DNA from: Oscillospiraceae bacterium
GTDB taxonomy: Bacteria > Bacillota > Clostridia > Oscillospirales > CAG-272
Direction of reading: 5' to 3'
Assembly: GCA_015064785.1 (NCBI GenBank)
Contig: SVRM01000024.1
Location: 1-43,864 of the forward strand
DNA length: 43,864 nt
Position numbers and translations under genes: made by a program. The stretch's first letter is position 1. Every line of letters starts with the position of its first letter. The notes under the pieces were generated by a model. That model had not been told where the DNA came from and made no database searches. It was given only the letters and a program-made list of their open reading frames with translations. Positions 31,973 through 41,344 of the stretch are shown here, one piece after another.

Positions 31973-33748
31973 TTATTTCTCAAGCAGCGGTATCACCTCT
32001 GCCAAAGCCAGAAGATTGCTCGTTTCTGACCAGCAGCTGCCGTTGAATACGCCGCCGATGCAGCTGTCTCCTTCCCAATCGGACATGTTGACCCGCTCAT
32101 TGATAAAGCCGCATGGCAGTCGATGTATTTCCAACAACGCAGGATCGCCGGATTCCAATGCTTCACGAGTCAAACTCCAATCGTAAATCGGTCGTTCTTC
32201 CGTTGACATATATTGACCGATGGTACAGGCGATATCCCGGAGTAGCTCCAGATACAGCGGATCCTCCGTCCATTTCCATAGCTTGAAAAGGCTGTCTCCG
32301 GAGAGGGTACAGATGCCGGGGGCGGAATGCTTGTTCTGGAGATTGGCAAATACACTGCCGGTGGTTTTCATCCCCAATCTTGCAAATTCACTGGATTCGG
32401 GGAACTTGTAGTTGTAGCTGACAACCCAACTGGAACAGTAATGGGCATTTTCTTTTGCATATTTCAGCCATTTTTCCTCACCTGTGATCTCATACAGCAC
32501 AACATAGCTTTCCAGAAGTCCAAATGCGCTTTCACTGTCTGCGCACTGCAGCATTTCACCGGGACCGCCGGTGGTGTATCCGCGGCTGAGCCAGTTACGG
32601 TAGAAGTAGTCCGCGCTGTCCTTTGCCGTTTGCAGATACTTCTCATCTCCGAAGAATCGCCATGCTTCTGCCAGCCCAGCAGGCGCAATGCCGGCACTTG
32701 TGGAGCCGCCGACACAGATTTCCCCGGTGTATACATCGATAAACTGCCCAAATTGACCGTAGGTTTCAAACAGCGTGACAAATCTGTCTGCCAGCTTCCG
32801 TGTTCCTTCTGTGAATTCCGCGGGAATTTCCATGCCACGCTCCTGCATCAGACGGAAATGCTTGAACAAAACATACAGCACATCTGCGGATTTGCGGATC
32901 AGATGCCAATTATCACCACCTTCGACAATCGCGCCGTCGCCGATCACCTGTCCCGCGCCGTCCACAATTCCGTGGAACAGACCGCTTTCCGTTTGGGTGG
33001 AAAACAAAAAGCGCAGTGTCTGCATTTGCCGCTCGGTTTCCAGTGCCCCTCCCAGCTTCATCAGCGGATAACCGCTGATGGCACCGCCGACCCAGCCGGG
33101 CTGCCATACCTGATAACGGGTGCCATCGGTGCCGACCATGTAAATGCCAAGCGCGGGATTCCAGTTCATCGCGTTGAATTTTTCCCGCTGGATGGCAAAC
33201 TGACGCGCGGGAGACAGCACCTCCGCGCGTGTGCTGTCAAGCCCCATGATCTTCCGATTTTCAAAGAAAACACGATAGAACTGTGCCAGACTTTCACAGG
33301 AGAAGTTCAGAACCTTGCATGGGATTTCCGCAGGCTCGTCAGTCCACGGATCGGGATTTGGTGAGGTATCGCACATCCGGTAAATTTTTTCGCGCTTTGC
33401 AGGCCATGTCAGGCGGATCACGCCGTTTTCATAAGCCAATCCGATGTTGCGATTGTTGATCTGCTGTACGGTAAATACAAGAATCCCTCTTTTTTCAGTT
33501 GGGGAAAATACACCGACACAGGGGGTTGCCGCATCGCCTGTGGTAACCTCGATTTTGCCGCTTCCATCCGGTTCCAATCTGGGCACATCGGTAATGGAAA
33601 TCGGCATATCAATTGCCGCAACTTCTTTTCGGAACATGGGCGGATATGAATATTTCAGTACCCGGAACTGATTGCCCGCATAACAACAGGACGGGATAAA
33701 GACATACGGATCTGCACAGGGGAAGATTTCAATCATTCTGATCGCCAT
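31973..33748 (-). CDS. Large protein with probable (alpha/alpha)6-barrel, carbohydrate-active
   Basis: This 591-residue protein has no signal peptide from ATG 33748 (GAGGTG upstream); the in-frame region before it is leader. The N-terminal ~190 residues look beta-rich (GSGKIEVTTGDAATPCVGVF). The remainder is helical with repeated aromatic hairpin ends (YQVWQPGWVGGAISGYPLMKL, EGGDNWHLIRKSADVLYVLF, GDEKYLQTAKDSADYFYRNWLS). These are typical of six-hairpin glycosidases such as GH127/GH88-like proteins. The exact family is not recognised and catalytic residues cannot be assigned. It is a single gene with a consensus promoter at 33841-33869. Confidence 0.6.
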   Translation of the reverse strand: MAIRMIEIFPCADPYVFIPSCCYAGNQFRVLKYSYPPMFRKEVAAIDMPISITDVPRLEPDGSGKIEVTTGDAATPCVGVFSPTEKRGILVFTVQQINNRNIGLAYENGVIRLTWPAKREKIYRMCDTSPNPDPWTDEPAEIPCKVLNFSCESLAQFYRVFFENRKIMGLDSTRAEVLSPARQFAIQREKFNAMNWNPALGIYMVGTDGTRYQVWQPGWVGGAISGYPLMKLGGALETERQMQTLRFLFSTQTESGLFHGIVDGAGQVIGDGAIVEGGDNWHLIRKSADVLYVLFKHFRLMQERGMEIPAEFTEGTRKLADRFVTLFETYGQFGQFIDVYTGEICVGGSTSAGIAPAGLAEAWRFFGDEKYLQTAKDSADYFYRNWLSRGYTTGGPGEMLQCADSESAFGLLESYVVLYEITGEEKWLKYAKENAHYCSSWVVSYNYKFPESSEFARLGMKTTGSVFANLQNKHSAPGICTLSGDSLFKLWKWTEDPLYLELLRDIACTIGQYMSTEERPIYDWSLTREALESGDPALLEIHRLPCGFINERVNMSDWEGDSCIGGVFNGSCWSETSNLLALAEVIPLLEK

Positions 33749-33804
33749 AAGCACCTCATATGATATTTGATAAACGGAAATTTTTAATTCGTTTGTGATA
33801 TATC

Positions 33805-33834
33805 GGAACAGGAAAAACAAACATCATCTGTTCC
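33805..33834. promoter_or_regulatory. Inverted repeat in leader of the 33748 gene
   Basis: GGAACAG (33805-33811) and CTGTTCC (33828-33834) flank 16 nt right after the expected transcript start. A dyad of this size and position suits a repressor site. Confidence 0.4.
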
Positions 33835-33840
33835 AAACAT

Positions 33841-33869
33841 ATTATATCGCTTTTCTGTGATCTTGTCAA
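33841..33869 (-). promoter_or_regulatory. Consensus promoter of the 33748 gene
   Basis: On the - strand, TTGACA (33869-33864), 17 nt and TATAAT (33846-33841), all 12 positions consensus. Confidence 0.85.
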
Positions 33870-33965
33870 TGAACTCTTTGTAGGTTCTGTCTTTATATGG
33901 CAGAATCTGCGGCATGTTTTTTTGTAATGACCGTGATTTTCCAGCGAAAATTTTCAAATCGACGA

Positions 33966-33994
33966 TTGAATCAAACCGGGAAATGTGATATCAT
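33966..33994 (+). promoter_or_regulatory. Possible promoter of the sigma-factor operon
   Basis: TTGAAT (33966-33971), 17 nt and TATCAT (33989-33994). A CGGGA-AA-TCCCG dyad follows at 34014-34025. The 538-nt gap 33749-34286 otherwise contains no gene that can be supported. Confidence 0.4.
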
Positions 33995-34286
33995 ATAATA
34001 AAATAATGAAACGCGGGAAATCCCGGCGGTAATTTGTTTTTCTGCGTGCGCTTCACGGCAGACATCGCGGACTGCATCGAAAATCATATCAGAAGGAAGG
34101 TGTTGTAAGAAATAGCAGCATCTCATTTTTGTGTCTGTGTTGACAGATATGTGCAATACTATTAATCAGCAAGAATTCATCTGTCATATTTCTGAAATCA
34201 CAAGAGAAGTGTGACGTGCCGCGTCTGCATATCGCTATATAGGTTGAAGGCCTTCAGAATACAGTTTCAGAAAGGAGCAGAAGACT

Positions 34287-34847
34287 TTGGAAGACAACAG
34301 AATCATCGAACTGTACATCAGCCGCGACGAGCGCGCGATCGGGCAAACCGCGGCAAAATACGGTACCCGGCTGAAGCACATTGCTGTCGATATCACGCAG
34401 GACAGCCGTACCGCCGAGGAATGCGAAAACGACACATATATGCAGGCGTGGAACACCATCCCGCCGCACAATCCTGTGGACTATCTGTTTGCTTATCTTG
34501 CCCGGATCATCCGTCACATTGCAATCGATGCCTGCCGTACACAGGGACGATTGAAGCGCAGTGCCGTGATCACGGAGCTGACCGCGGAAATGGAAGAGTG
34601 CATTCCTGCGCCAGATGATGTCGCCAGTCAGGTGGAATACAGGGAGTTGGGCGAAGCCATCAGCCGTTACCTCCGCACGCTGTCCGAGGAAAAACAGATC
34701 ATTTTCGTCCGTCGTTATTGGTATCTGGATTCGGTGGCTGCCATTTCCGTGCGGCTCGGCATCAGTCAGAGCAAGGTCAAAATGATACTGCTCCGATGCA
34801 GAAACGGACTGAGAGAATATCTTAAAGAGGAGGGCTATGATTTATGA
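34287..34847 (+). CDS. ECF-like RNA polymerase sigma factor
   Basis: This 186-residue protein has region 2 at about 15-90 (TAEECENDTYMQAWNTIPP, then LARIIRHIAIDACR) and region 4 HTH at about 120-178 (LSEEKQIIFVRRYWYLDSVAAISVRLGISQSKVKMILLRCR). It directs polymerase to a small regulon, presumably envelope-stress related. The start is TTG at 34287, with AAAGGAG 9 nt upstream and no in-frame ATG nearby. Its 3' end overlaps the next gene by 4 nt (ATGA), the usual layout for a sigma factor and its membrane-bound partner. Confidence 0.88.
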   Translation: MEDNRIIELYISRDERAIGQTAAKYGTRLKHIAVDITQDSRTAEECENDTYMQAWNTIPPHNPVDYLFAYLARIIRHIAIDACRTQGRLKRSAVITELTAEMEECIPAPDDVASQVEYRELGEAISRYLRTLSEEKQIIFVRRYWYLDSVAAISVRLGISQSKVKMILLRCRNGLREYLKEEGYDL

Positions 34848-36241
34848 GAGGAAACGAAATGCTCGAAGCTGTGGGATTTCTGGATGAAGCATTGATTCTG
34901 CGGTCTGAAACACCCAAAAAGCGCAGATCGGTTTTGAACATACTGCTTCGTTTGGGGACAGCGGCTGCTTGTCTTCTGTTGATTTTCGGCGGTGTATTCC
35001 TGCTGAACAAAGAACCGGAATATATAAAACCGACACGGACGATTGTGAAAAACTACGGATATCTGGAACCGATGGGAATGCAGATTGCGGATGTCAACAA
35101 TTATGAAGCGGTCACAGAGCTGTCGTCCCAGATTGTTCTCTGCAAAGTGAACGACCTTGTGGAAGTCGAGATCTCGCAAACCGGACAGTTCAGCTTCTGT
35201 TATGAAATCGAAATTCTGGATACGCTGCTTGATGTCGGTGTCAGACTGCAGATCGGTGACACAGTCAGAGTCACATCCTCGGAAGGTATCCTGAAAGCCA
35301 CGGATGCCGCTGCATTGGTTGCTGATACGGCACGGGCAAAAAAATTCGGAATTCTGCAGGAGAACTATGCGGAGGAGGATTATATTGTTTCTTCCACCTG
35401 GAATGCCATCCCGATTGAAGTCGGTAATTGTTACCTGATGTATCTGAATGACGTTTATCTGGAAAAGGAGGGGGTTTACGCGGAAAGCGGTAGAAGCTAT
35501 CTGTATGAATATCACGGTCAGACGGTGTACAGCGGACGGGATATGATCAAGAATGATTTGACTTTGACAGAAATCATAAATACTGTCGAAAGTTATATCA
35601 CCATGCGAACAGGCCGCGCCGATGAAATCGGAGATGATGCGTATATCGATGAGCTTGGTGAAAAACAGCAAAGAGAAAAGCATCCGGAAGTTTATATTGA
35701 TCTGGATCGTATCGCTGCCATACACCAATCGCTTGTTATCAACGGAATATCGGATATGATATCAGCCGCACCGAAGTACCGTGATCCAGAGCTGCATACT
35801 ATAGAAACATGGGATTACGAAAAACTGGTTGATTATCTGGGTCTGGATATAAAGAGGATTCTTTCGGAATTCAGCCGTTTGTACGGTTTGGAAGATTGCG
35901 GTGGGGAAGAATTTCCAGTAATTTTTCAGAAGGATGGGCAGCTTGTTGAGGATATTTCTTCCTTCAAAGCGGCAGATGAGGGCGGAACAGAAGTCTGTAT
36001 ATCAGCAAGTAGGCTCAGAGCGCCGTACGACTGTATCTACCGGGCAGATAACGAATTCACGACAACTGTTCCGATTCCGGATACAGACGAGACGGTTGAT
36101 GTGATGTTGTACGGCAATACGGATGAGATGTTGTATGTTGCTGACTTTATGCTCAACGGTGTACAATACAGAATTACAACGAAGAATCTTTCGACAGAAC
36201 CGCTGGCAGAATTGCTTTATATGATGGTGAAGACGAAATAA
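34844..36241 (+). CDS. Membrane-anchored partner of the sigma factor (probable anti-sigma)
   Basis: This 465-residue protein has a short cytoplasmic N-terminus (1-30), one membrane span (about 31-54, VLNILLRLGTAAACLLLIFGGVFLL) and a large outer domain of about 400 residues. The outer part includes an OB-like segment around IGDTVRVTSSEGILK, with no clear family. Translational coupling to the sigma gene and single-span topology indicate an anti-sigma or sensor role. The N-terminal segment is too short for a typical zinc anti-sigma domain, and no HxxxCxxC is present. Confidence 0.7.
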   Translation: MRGNEMLEAVGFLDEALILRSETPKKRRSVLNILLRLGTAAACLLLIFGGVFLLNKEPEYIKPTRTIVKNYGYLEPMGMQIADVNNYEAVTELSSQIVLCKVNDLVEVEISQTGQFSFCYEIEILDTLLDVGVRLQIGDTVRVTSSEGILKATDAAALVADTARAKKFGILQENYAEEDYIVSSTWNAIPIEVGNCYLMYLNDVYLEKEGVYAESGRSYLYEYHGQTVYSGRDMIKNDLTLTEIINTVESYITMRTGRADEIGDDAYIDELGEKQQREKHPEVYIDLDRIAAIHQSLVINGISDMISAAPKYRDPELHTIETWDYEKLVDYLGLDIKRILSEFSRLYGLEDCGGEEFPVIFQKDGQLVEDISSFKAADEGGTEVCISASRLRAPYDCIYRADNEFTTTVPIPDTDETVDVMLYGNTDEMLYVADFMLNGVQYRITTKNLSTEPLAELLYMMVKTK

Positions 36242-36292
36242 GGCACGAAAAACAATATCCAGATGCCTATTCACACTCCCGAAATAAATGCA

Positions 36293-36301
36293 TGATATAA
36301 T
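36293..36301 (+). promoter_or_regulatory. Extended -10 promoter of the response regulator gene
   Basis: TGATATAAT gives TGn plus a perfect -10 hexamer (36296-36301) with no good -35 at 17 nt. It lies 34 nt before ATG 36335. Confidence 0.55.
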
Positions 36302-36334
36302 AGTATCAACAAAACATCAGGAGTGGAACCGACT

Positions 36335-36997
36335 ATGAAATATATCTTGATTCTTGAAGACGACACTGCCCTGCGGGAGGGACTTGTCACCGCTCTGCAA
36401 AATGATACCATCGCCGTCCATGCTGTCCCTGATCTCGCATCTGCCAGACGGATTCTGCGCGAGCACAGCTTTGATCTGCTGCTGCTTGATGTTAACCTCC
36501 CCGACGGAAGCGGTATCGATCTCTGCCGCGAAGTTACAGCGGTGCAGGATGTCCCCGTAATCTTCCTCACCGTGCGCGATGCGGAGATTGATGAAGTGAG
36601 GGCATTCCGCGCCGGTGCCTGCGATTATATTAAGAAACCATTCTCTCTGACCATTCTTCAGGAACGCATCGCGGCGGCTCTGCGCAAACGATCGCCAAAC
36701 CATATCTATGAGGACAGCCGATTCTGTTTTGATTTCACCGAGCTGGTCTTTTCCGCAGACGGTGTGCGCGTGATTCTGTCCGCGACCGAGCAGAAGCTGC
36801 TTTCGATCTTCTGCAATCATAAGGGGCAGATTCTGGAACGTCAGACCCTGGTTGACAAAATCTGGTCGTGTGAGTCCGATTACATCGACGAAAATGCGCT
36901 GTCTGTGACGGTGAAGCGTCTGCGGGACAAACTTGGTGCGGACTGCATCGGTACGGTCTACGGCATGGGCTACGTCTGGCGGGGGGCGAAGAAATGA
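36335..36997 (+). CDS. OmpR-family response regulator (BceR-like)
   Basis: This 220-residue protein has a receiver domain (1-115) with the phospho-acceptor Asp52 in LLLLDVNLPDGSG, acidic pocket EDD (8-10) and KKPF lysine. A winged-helix DNA-binding domain follows (about 126-218, TVKRLRDKLG, GTVYGMGYVW). AGGAG precedes ATG 36335. Its gene overlaps the kinase gene by 4 nt and the pair is followed by an ABC transporter, the arrangement of Bce/Vra antimicrobial-peptide modules. Probable targets are the direct repeats before 38025. Confidence 0.93.
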   Translation: MKYILILEDDTALREGLVTALQNDTIAVHAVPDLASARRILREHSFDLLLLDVNLPDGSGIDLCREVTAVQDVPVIFLTVRDAEIDEVRAFRAGACDYIKKPFSLTILQERIAAALRKRSPNHIYEDSRFCFDFTELVFSADGVRVILSATEQKLLSIFCNHKGQILERQTLVDKIWSCESDYIDENALSVTVKRLRDKLGADCIGTVYGMGYVWRGAKK

Positions 36998-37929
36998 TTG
37001 TGTGTGCAGTTGCTATCGTCATTTTGTCGGCGTCATTTTTCGTGCTGTGGCAGTATTTTGAATCGCCTTGGCTGATTGTCGGGTATATTCTCGCCATTCT
37101 TGCCGTCTGTGCGGTTGCTTTCGTCCGCGAACGGCGCAAGAATCGGCGGATTCTCGATCGGTTCGAGCGCATCCTCGGCGGCGAAAGTGCTGACCACATC
37201 GCAGATGAGCACCTCACGCCAACCGAGCGGCGGCTGATCACGCGGCTGTGCGAGCTGGAAACGCGCGAGGCGAAGGTGCGGAATGGCTACAGGAATATTT
37301 CATCTCTTGTTGCCGACATCGCACATCAATCGAAAACTCCGCTATCCTCCATTCTCATGTACACCGAAATGAGCGAACACGGCGAAATCATCCGTGCGCA
37401 GACGGAAAAGCTGACGTTTCTCATGGAGTCGCTGACCAAACTGGCGAAATGCGAAGGCGGACTGATTGCGGAAAATCTTGCGCCGAAGGAAAACTCCGTG
37501 AAGGAACTTATCCGTCAAGTGATCGAAGCCGGTTATACAGCGGCAGATGCGAAAAGCATCGAAATCCGCTGCGACGTTCCCGATGATCTGACAGCGGTAT
37601 TTGACCTGCGCTGGACGGCGGAAGCAGTCGGCAATATTCTCGACAACGCCGTAAAATATTCGCCGGACAGATGTGAAATTACAATCTCCGCCTGCGCATA
37701 CGATATGTTCGTGCGCATCGATATTGCCGACCATGGCGCAGGTATTCCGGAGGACGAGTTGTGCCATATCTGGAAACGGTTTTATCGTGGGAAAAACGCC
37801 GAGCATCACAGCGGCGTCGGCATAGGGCTGTACCTGACCGCGAACATTCTGAACACCGAGGGCGCTCGCGTGTCGGCAAAATCCGATGAAAACGGCAGTA
37901 TATTCACCGTATATCTGCCGAAAACATAG
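36994..37929 (+). CDS. Intramembrane-sensing histidine kinase (BceS-like)
   Basis: This 311-residue kinase has two membrane spans (about 1-18 and 26-45) with almost no external loop, as in kinases that sense through a partner ABC permease. The phospho-acceptor His111 is in VADIAHQSKTPLSS, the N-box is NILDNAVKYS, and glycine-rich ATP-lid motifs are DHGAGIPEDEL and GVGIGLYLT. It starts inside the response-regulator gene (ATGA). It would phosphorylate that regulator when the permease at 38702 engages its ligand. Confidence 0.93.
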   Translation: MIVCAVAIVILSASFFVLWQYFESPWLIVGYILAILAVCAVAFVRERRKNRRILDRFERILGGESADHIADEHLTPTERRLITRLCELETREAKVRNGYRNISSLVADIAHQSKTPLSSILMYTEMSEHGEIIRAQTEKLTFLMESLTKLAKCEGGLIAENLAPKENSVKELIRQVIEAGYTAADAKSIEIRCDVPDDLTAVFDLRWTAEAVGNILDNAVKYSPDRCEITISACAYDMFVRIDIADHGAGIPEDELCHIWKRFYRGKNAEHHSGVGIGLYLTANILNTEGARVSAKSDENGSIFTVYLPKT

Positions 37930-37953
37930 GAAAATAACAATTCTTTCAAAACT

Positions 37954-37982
37954 GTAAGATTTCGTCACATTTCAGTAAGATT
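37954..37982 (+). promoter_or_regulatory. Direct repeats, probable response-regulator site
   Basis: GTAAGATT occurs at 37954-37961 and 37975-37982, 21 bp apart (two helical turns), just upstream of the ABC genes. A looser TGTAAAAT follows at 37988. Tandem sites of this period are typical for OmpR-family dimers. Confidence 0.55.
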
Positions 37983-38024
37983 GTCTCTGTAAAATATAGC
38001 TATCAATAAAAAGGAGGCAGTTTT

Positions 38025-38705
38025 ATGCTGATTCAAACACAAAATCTCACCAAAATCTACACCACGGGTGAAACAGAGGTGCGTGCGCTGGACGACGTAT
38101 CTCTGTCGATTGCCCGTGGTGAATTCGTTTCCGTTGTCGGTACGAGCGGCAGCGGAAAGTCGACGCTTCTGCATCTACTCGGCGGGCTGGACATTCCGAC
38201 CAGCGGCAAGGTGTTCATCGACGGGACAGACATCTACGACCTCGCGCCCGATCCGCTGACAGTATTCCGCCGCCGATGTATAGGCTTTGTGTTCCAGCGG
38301 TACAATCTGATTCCCAACCTCAATGTGTGGGAGAACATCACGCTCCCGCTGGGACTTGACGGAATGGACGCAAACCCGGACGAGGTGGACGAGCTGCTCG
38401 TCACCCTCGGCATTGCAGACAAGCGGAATTCCATGCCGTCCCAGCTTTCAGGCGGTCAGCAGCAGCGCGTGGCGATTGCCCGTGCACTCATCACGAAGCC
38501 GCACATCATCCTCGCGGACGAGCCGACGGGAAATCTTGACTCGAAAACCGGCATGGGTGTCATGCTGACGCTGTCACAGCTGAACGAGAAGTTCGCGCAG
38601 ACGATAGTGGTCATCACCCACAACGAGGAGCTGGCACAGATGACCTCGCGCCGGATCCGGATTGAGGATGGAAGTATTGTCAGCGATAGCGGGGTGACAA
38701 AATGA
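38025..38705 (+). CDS. ABC transporter ATP-binding protein (BceA/MacB-like)
   Basis: This 226-residue ATPase has Walker A GTSGSGKST (39-47), Q-loop in FVFQRYNLIPNLNVWENI, signature LSGGQQQRVAIARAL and Walker B IILADEPTGNLD, all intact. GGAGG precedes ATG 38025. Its stop overlaps the permease start (ATGA). It powers removal or sensing of a peptide-like compound through the permease at 38702. Confidence 0.95.
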   Translation: MLIQTQNLTKIYTTGETEVRALDDVSLSIARGEFVSVVGTSGSGKSTLLHLLGGLDIPTSGKVFIDGTDIYDLAPDPLTVFRRRCIGFVFQRYNLIPNLNVWENITLPLGLDGMDANPDEVDELLVTLGIADKRNSMPSQLSGGQQQRVAIARALITKPHIILADEPTGNLDSKTGMGVMLTLSQLNEKFAQTIVVITHNEELAQMTSRRIRIEDGSIVSDSGVTK

Positions 38706-41344
38706 ATGTCATTACGAAACTGGCGATCAACCGTATCACCTCGAAAAAGGCACGCTCAGGTGTAATCTGTGCGGCGATATTTCTGACGATGGTGCTGTTT
38801 ATGACGGTGGTGAGCATTTCCGTCAATCTGATTTCCGGCTATTCGCTGATGATGCGGCTGGCATCGGGAACGGATTATCACGGCTATCTTCGCGGCGCAA
38901 CATTTACGCTGACAGGCGAAGAACTGCGCGATATCGCGCAGGGATCAAATGACATTGCAGAAGCGGTTATTTCTTCCAATGTGGCACAGTATGCGATGAA
39001 TGAAGAGATGATCCACACCTCCGATAACTTCATCCGTGCCATAGAGAAAGAAGAAGATTTACAGCACTTCTATACCGATCTCATCGAGGGAACCTTCCCA
39101 GAAAAGGATACTGAAATTCTCGTCAATCCACTGTACTTTCCCGATGTCGAGGTCGGTGATACCGTTGGACTTTATTACATCGGATATACGGGCAGAACCG
39201 CCGGTACCGCTTATGCGGAATTTACTGTTACGGGACTGATCAAAAGCCGCTCGGATGCACAAATGAATGTTGTGATGCGGTACAGCGATACCCTTGAGGA
39301 AACGTATGGATTTTCCGGTCAGTATCTGAATGTTTACTTCCAGTTTCAGAACAGCATGAACATCACCGGTAAATACGATACACTGGTCAATGAAACACTG
39401 GCAGAGTATCAGAATCCCGAGCATGAGGTGCATGGTGTGCTGAATCAGGCGTACCTCGGAACATCCGCCCGTGAAGCGTTGAATCCCACCAATCTGTTTT
39501 TGATTTTCTTCTCTGTGACTGTGGTGTTCCTCTGTTCTTTTTTACTCATTTACAATGTCTACTCCATCGCTCTGACACAGGATATGCAGGCATTTGGCTT
39601 ATTGAATGTGATTGGCACCACGCACAGGCAAATGCGGAAGATGATCGTGATTCAGTCAATGATTTTATTTGCCGGAACACTTCCGCTGGGACTGATTGCG
39701 GGATATTTCATCGGATGGAAAATGCTGTCGCCGCTGTTGTTCTCCTCGCTTTCCTATGAAGGGCTTCGATTTGAATTCAGCATCTGGATTCCGATTCTCA
39801 CTGTGGTTCTGACCTTGTTTACACTTTTATGGTCGGCAACCCGTCCTCTTAATCGCCTGAAAACGATGACACCGATCGCAACAGTAGATTATTCTCCTGC
39901 GGCAGATCTTCCGAAACGCTATGTGCGAAAGAAAAACTATACACGCAGGAATGCCATACCTAATGCCGGGAAAATGGCGAAATATTCTATTTCCCGCAAT
40001 CGGAAAAAGACCGTGATAACGGCACTTTCCATGTCCATGTCGGTCATTCTGTTCATGCTGATTGCAACGCTGTGCGACTATATGATTGCGTTTACCGAAT
40101 CGAATCTGCAATATGCGGACTATATCGTGACACTCGAGCACACCTACCGTATGCAGGGTGGTACAGTCGAGACAACCATGATTTATGATGCGGATGGCGG
40201 CATTGGTATGGGTGACGAATACTGCGCGGCGGTGGAATCCTCCGCATATACAGACAAGATCTGGCGCATCCGCACAGCAATGACACAGATTCCGACACCT
40301 CGTTCTGCAAGAGAATCACTCGGTTATCTGCGGAATGAATACAAATGGTTTGATTCGTATCCGGAGCTGAAAAAAGCACTCACAGGACAGATGGATCTTC
40401 TTGTTGTCAGCATTCCGGACGAGCTGTTTTCGCTCATACAGATTTCCTCAAATGATACGCTCGGTGACGGCTATAAAACCGGTTGTGTTGTTTATGACGG
40501 CGGTAAAACCGGAGGAATCACAGATGGTGACGGAGAACCCTACGATTTTGCATATTTTGAAAACGGCACAGCCATCACCCTTGGAAATGGCAGTTATCAG
40601 ATTATGAAATCGAGTGTCATCAGTCCGACAAACAATCTCACTGGATGGATTGATGCTGGCATTTACCGTGCTGTGATCTATATGCCCGAAAGTGCATTTA
40701 CAAAGGAATTTGGCGAAGGGTTGACCTATGCCATGCTTTTCAACGCAAAAGAAGATTGCTACGATCTTCTGCGGAATGATCTTGAAAAATTAGGCGAAAA
40801 TTTCTCGGTTTCGGTTGATGAAGTATTGGAAGAACGGCATTCTTCAGAAGCCTTGGAATCCGGCACATCGGTGATCGAAACGCTGTCATTTTCCGCCGGA
40901 ATTGACGGTCGTATGGACAATCTCGATCAGATGAAACAGACGGTTCTCTCCATTCAAACCGTCGGCTACAGCCTTGCCGCCATGATCTTCCTCATCGGCG
41001 CGCTGAACATCGTCAACACCGCGCTGTCCTCCGCGACCGAGCGCAGGCGGGAATTTGCCATGCTGGAAGCCGTGGGCATGACCGACCGGCAGATGATGCG
41101 GATGCTGCTTACCGAAAGCCTGTACAGCGGCGGTGTGGCGGTATTGATTACGGTGTGCATCGGTTTTCCGCTGATTGCGATCATCATCAACACCGCCATG
41201 GATGCGCTCGTTTCACTGAACTGGCTGTCCGGCGTGATCATGCTGGCGGTTTGTATCACGGTGTCGATACTGTCAGGGCTGGCTGTGTTCCGGCTGACAA
41301 AGTCAGCGGCTGTGGTGGATCGGATTAACCAAACACATCTTTGA
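38702..41344 (+). CDS. FtsX-type ABC permease, two FtsX halves (BceB/SalY-like)
   Basis: This 880-residue membrane protein has spans at about 18-40, 275-300, 325-350 and 365-385, then 435-460, 765-790, 815-840 and 845-870. These enclose two large outer domains (about 60-265 and 460-755). Each half ends in an FtsX core (LLNVIGTTHRQMRKMIVIQSMILF; MLEAVGMTDRQMMRMLLTESLYSG). It differs from classic ten-span BceB (about 650 residues) and looks like the MacB/LolC-style duplicated form. With the linked kinase and regulator it likely senses and counters an antimicrobial peptide. The central outer domain is visibly lower in GC than the 3' FtsX part. Confidence 0.88.
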   Translation: MNVITKLAINRITSKKARSGVICAAIFLTMVLFMTVVSISVNLISGYSLMMRLASGTDYHGYLRGATFTLTGEELRDIAQGSNDIAEAVISSNVAQYAMNEEMIHTSDNFIRAIEKEEDLQHFYTDLIEGTFPEKDTEILVNPLYFPDVEVGDTVGLYYIGYTGRTAGTAYAEFTVTGLIKSRSDAQMNVVMRYSDTLEETYGFSGQYLNVYFQFQNSMNITGKYDTLVNETLAEYQNPEHEVHGVLNQAYLGTSAREALNPTNLFLIFFSVTVVFLCSFLLIYNVYSIALTQDMQAFGLLNVIGTTHRQMRKMIVIQSMILFAGTLPLGLIAGYFIGWKMLSPLLFSSLSYEGLRFEFSIWIPILTVVLTLFTLLWSATRPLNRLKTMTPIATVDYSPAADLPKRYVRKKNYTRRNAIPNAGKMAKYSISRNRKKTVITALSMSMSVILFMLIATLCDYMIAFTESNLQYADYIVTLEHTYRMQGGTVETTMIYDADGGIGMGDEYCAAVESSAYTDKIWRIRTAMTQIPTPRSARESLGYLRNEYKWFDSYPELKKALTGQMDLLVVSIPDELFSLIQISSNDTLGDGYKTGCVVYDGGKTGGITDGDGEPYDFAYFENGTAITLGNGSYQIMKSSVISPTNNLTGWIDAGIYRAVIYMPESAFTKEFGEGLTYAMLFNAKEDCYDLLRNDLEKLGENFSVSVDEVLEERHSSEALESGTSVIETLSFSAGIDGRMDNLDQMKQTVLSIQTVGYSLAAMIFLIGALNIVNTALSSATERRREFAMLEAVGMTDRQMMRMLLTESLYSGGVAVLITVCIGFPLIAIIINTAMDALVSLNWLSGVIMLAVCITVSILSGLAVFRLTKSAAVVDRINQTHL

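Noticed and set aside
32327-33364. 345-residue open frame antisense to the 33748 gene
   Set aside because: No ribosome site or domain; the - strand gene has a promoter, a Shine-Dalgarno site and coherent protein features.
34133-34172. TTGACA near 34140 as promoter for the sigma operon
   Set aside because: No acceptable -10 hexamer at 16-18 nt spacing.
36270-36301. TTCACA as -35 box for the response-regulator promoter
   Set aside because: Spacer would be 20 nt; the extended -10 (TGATATAAT) explains the promoter better.
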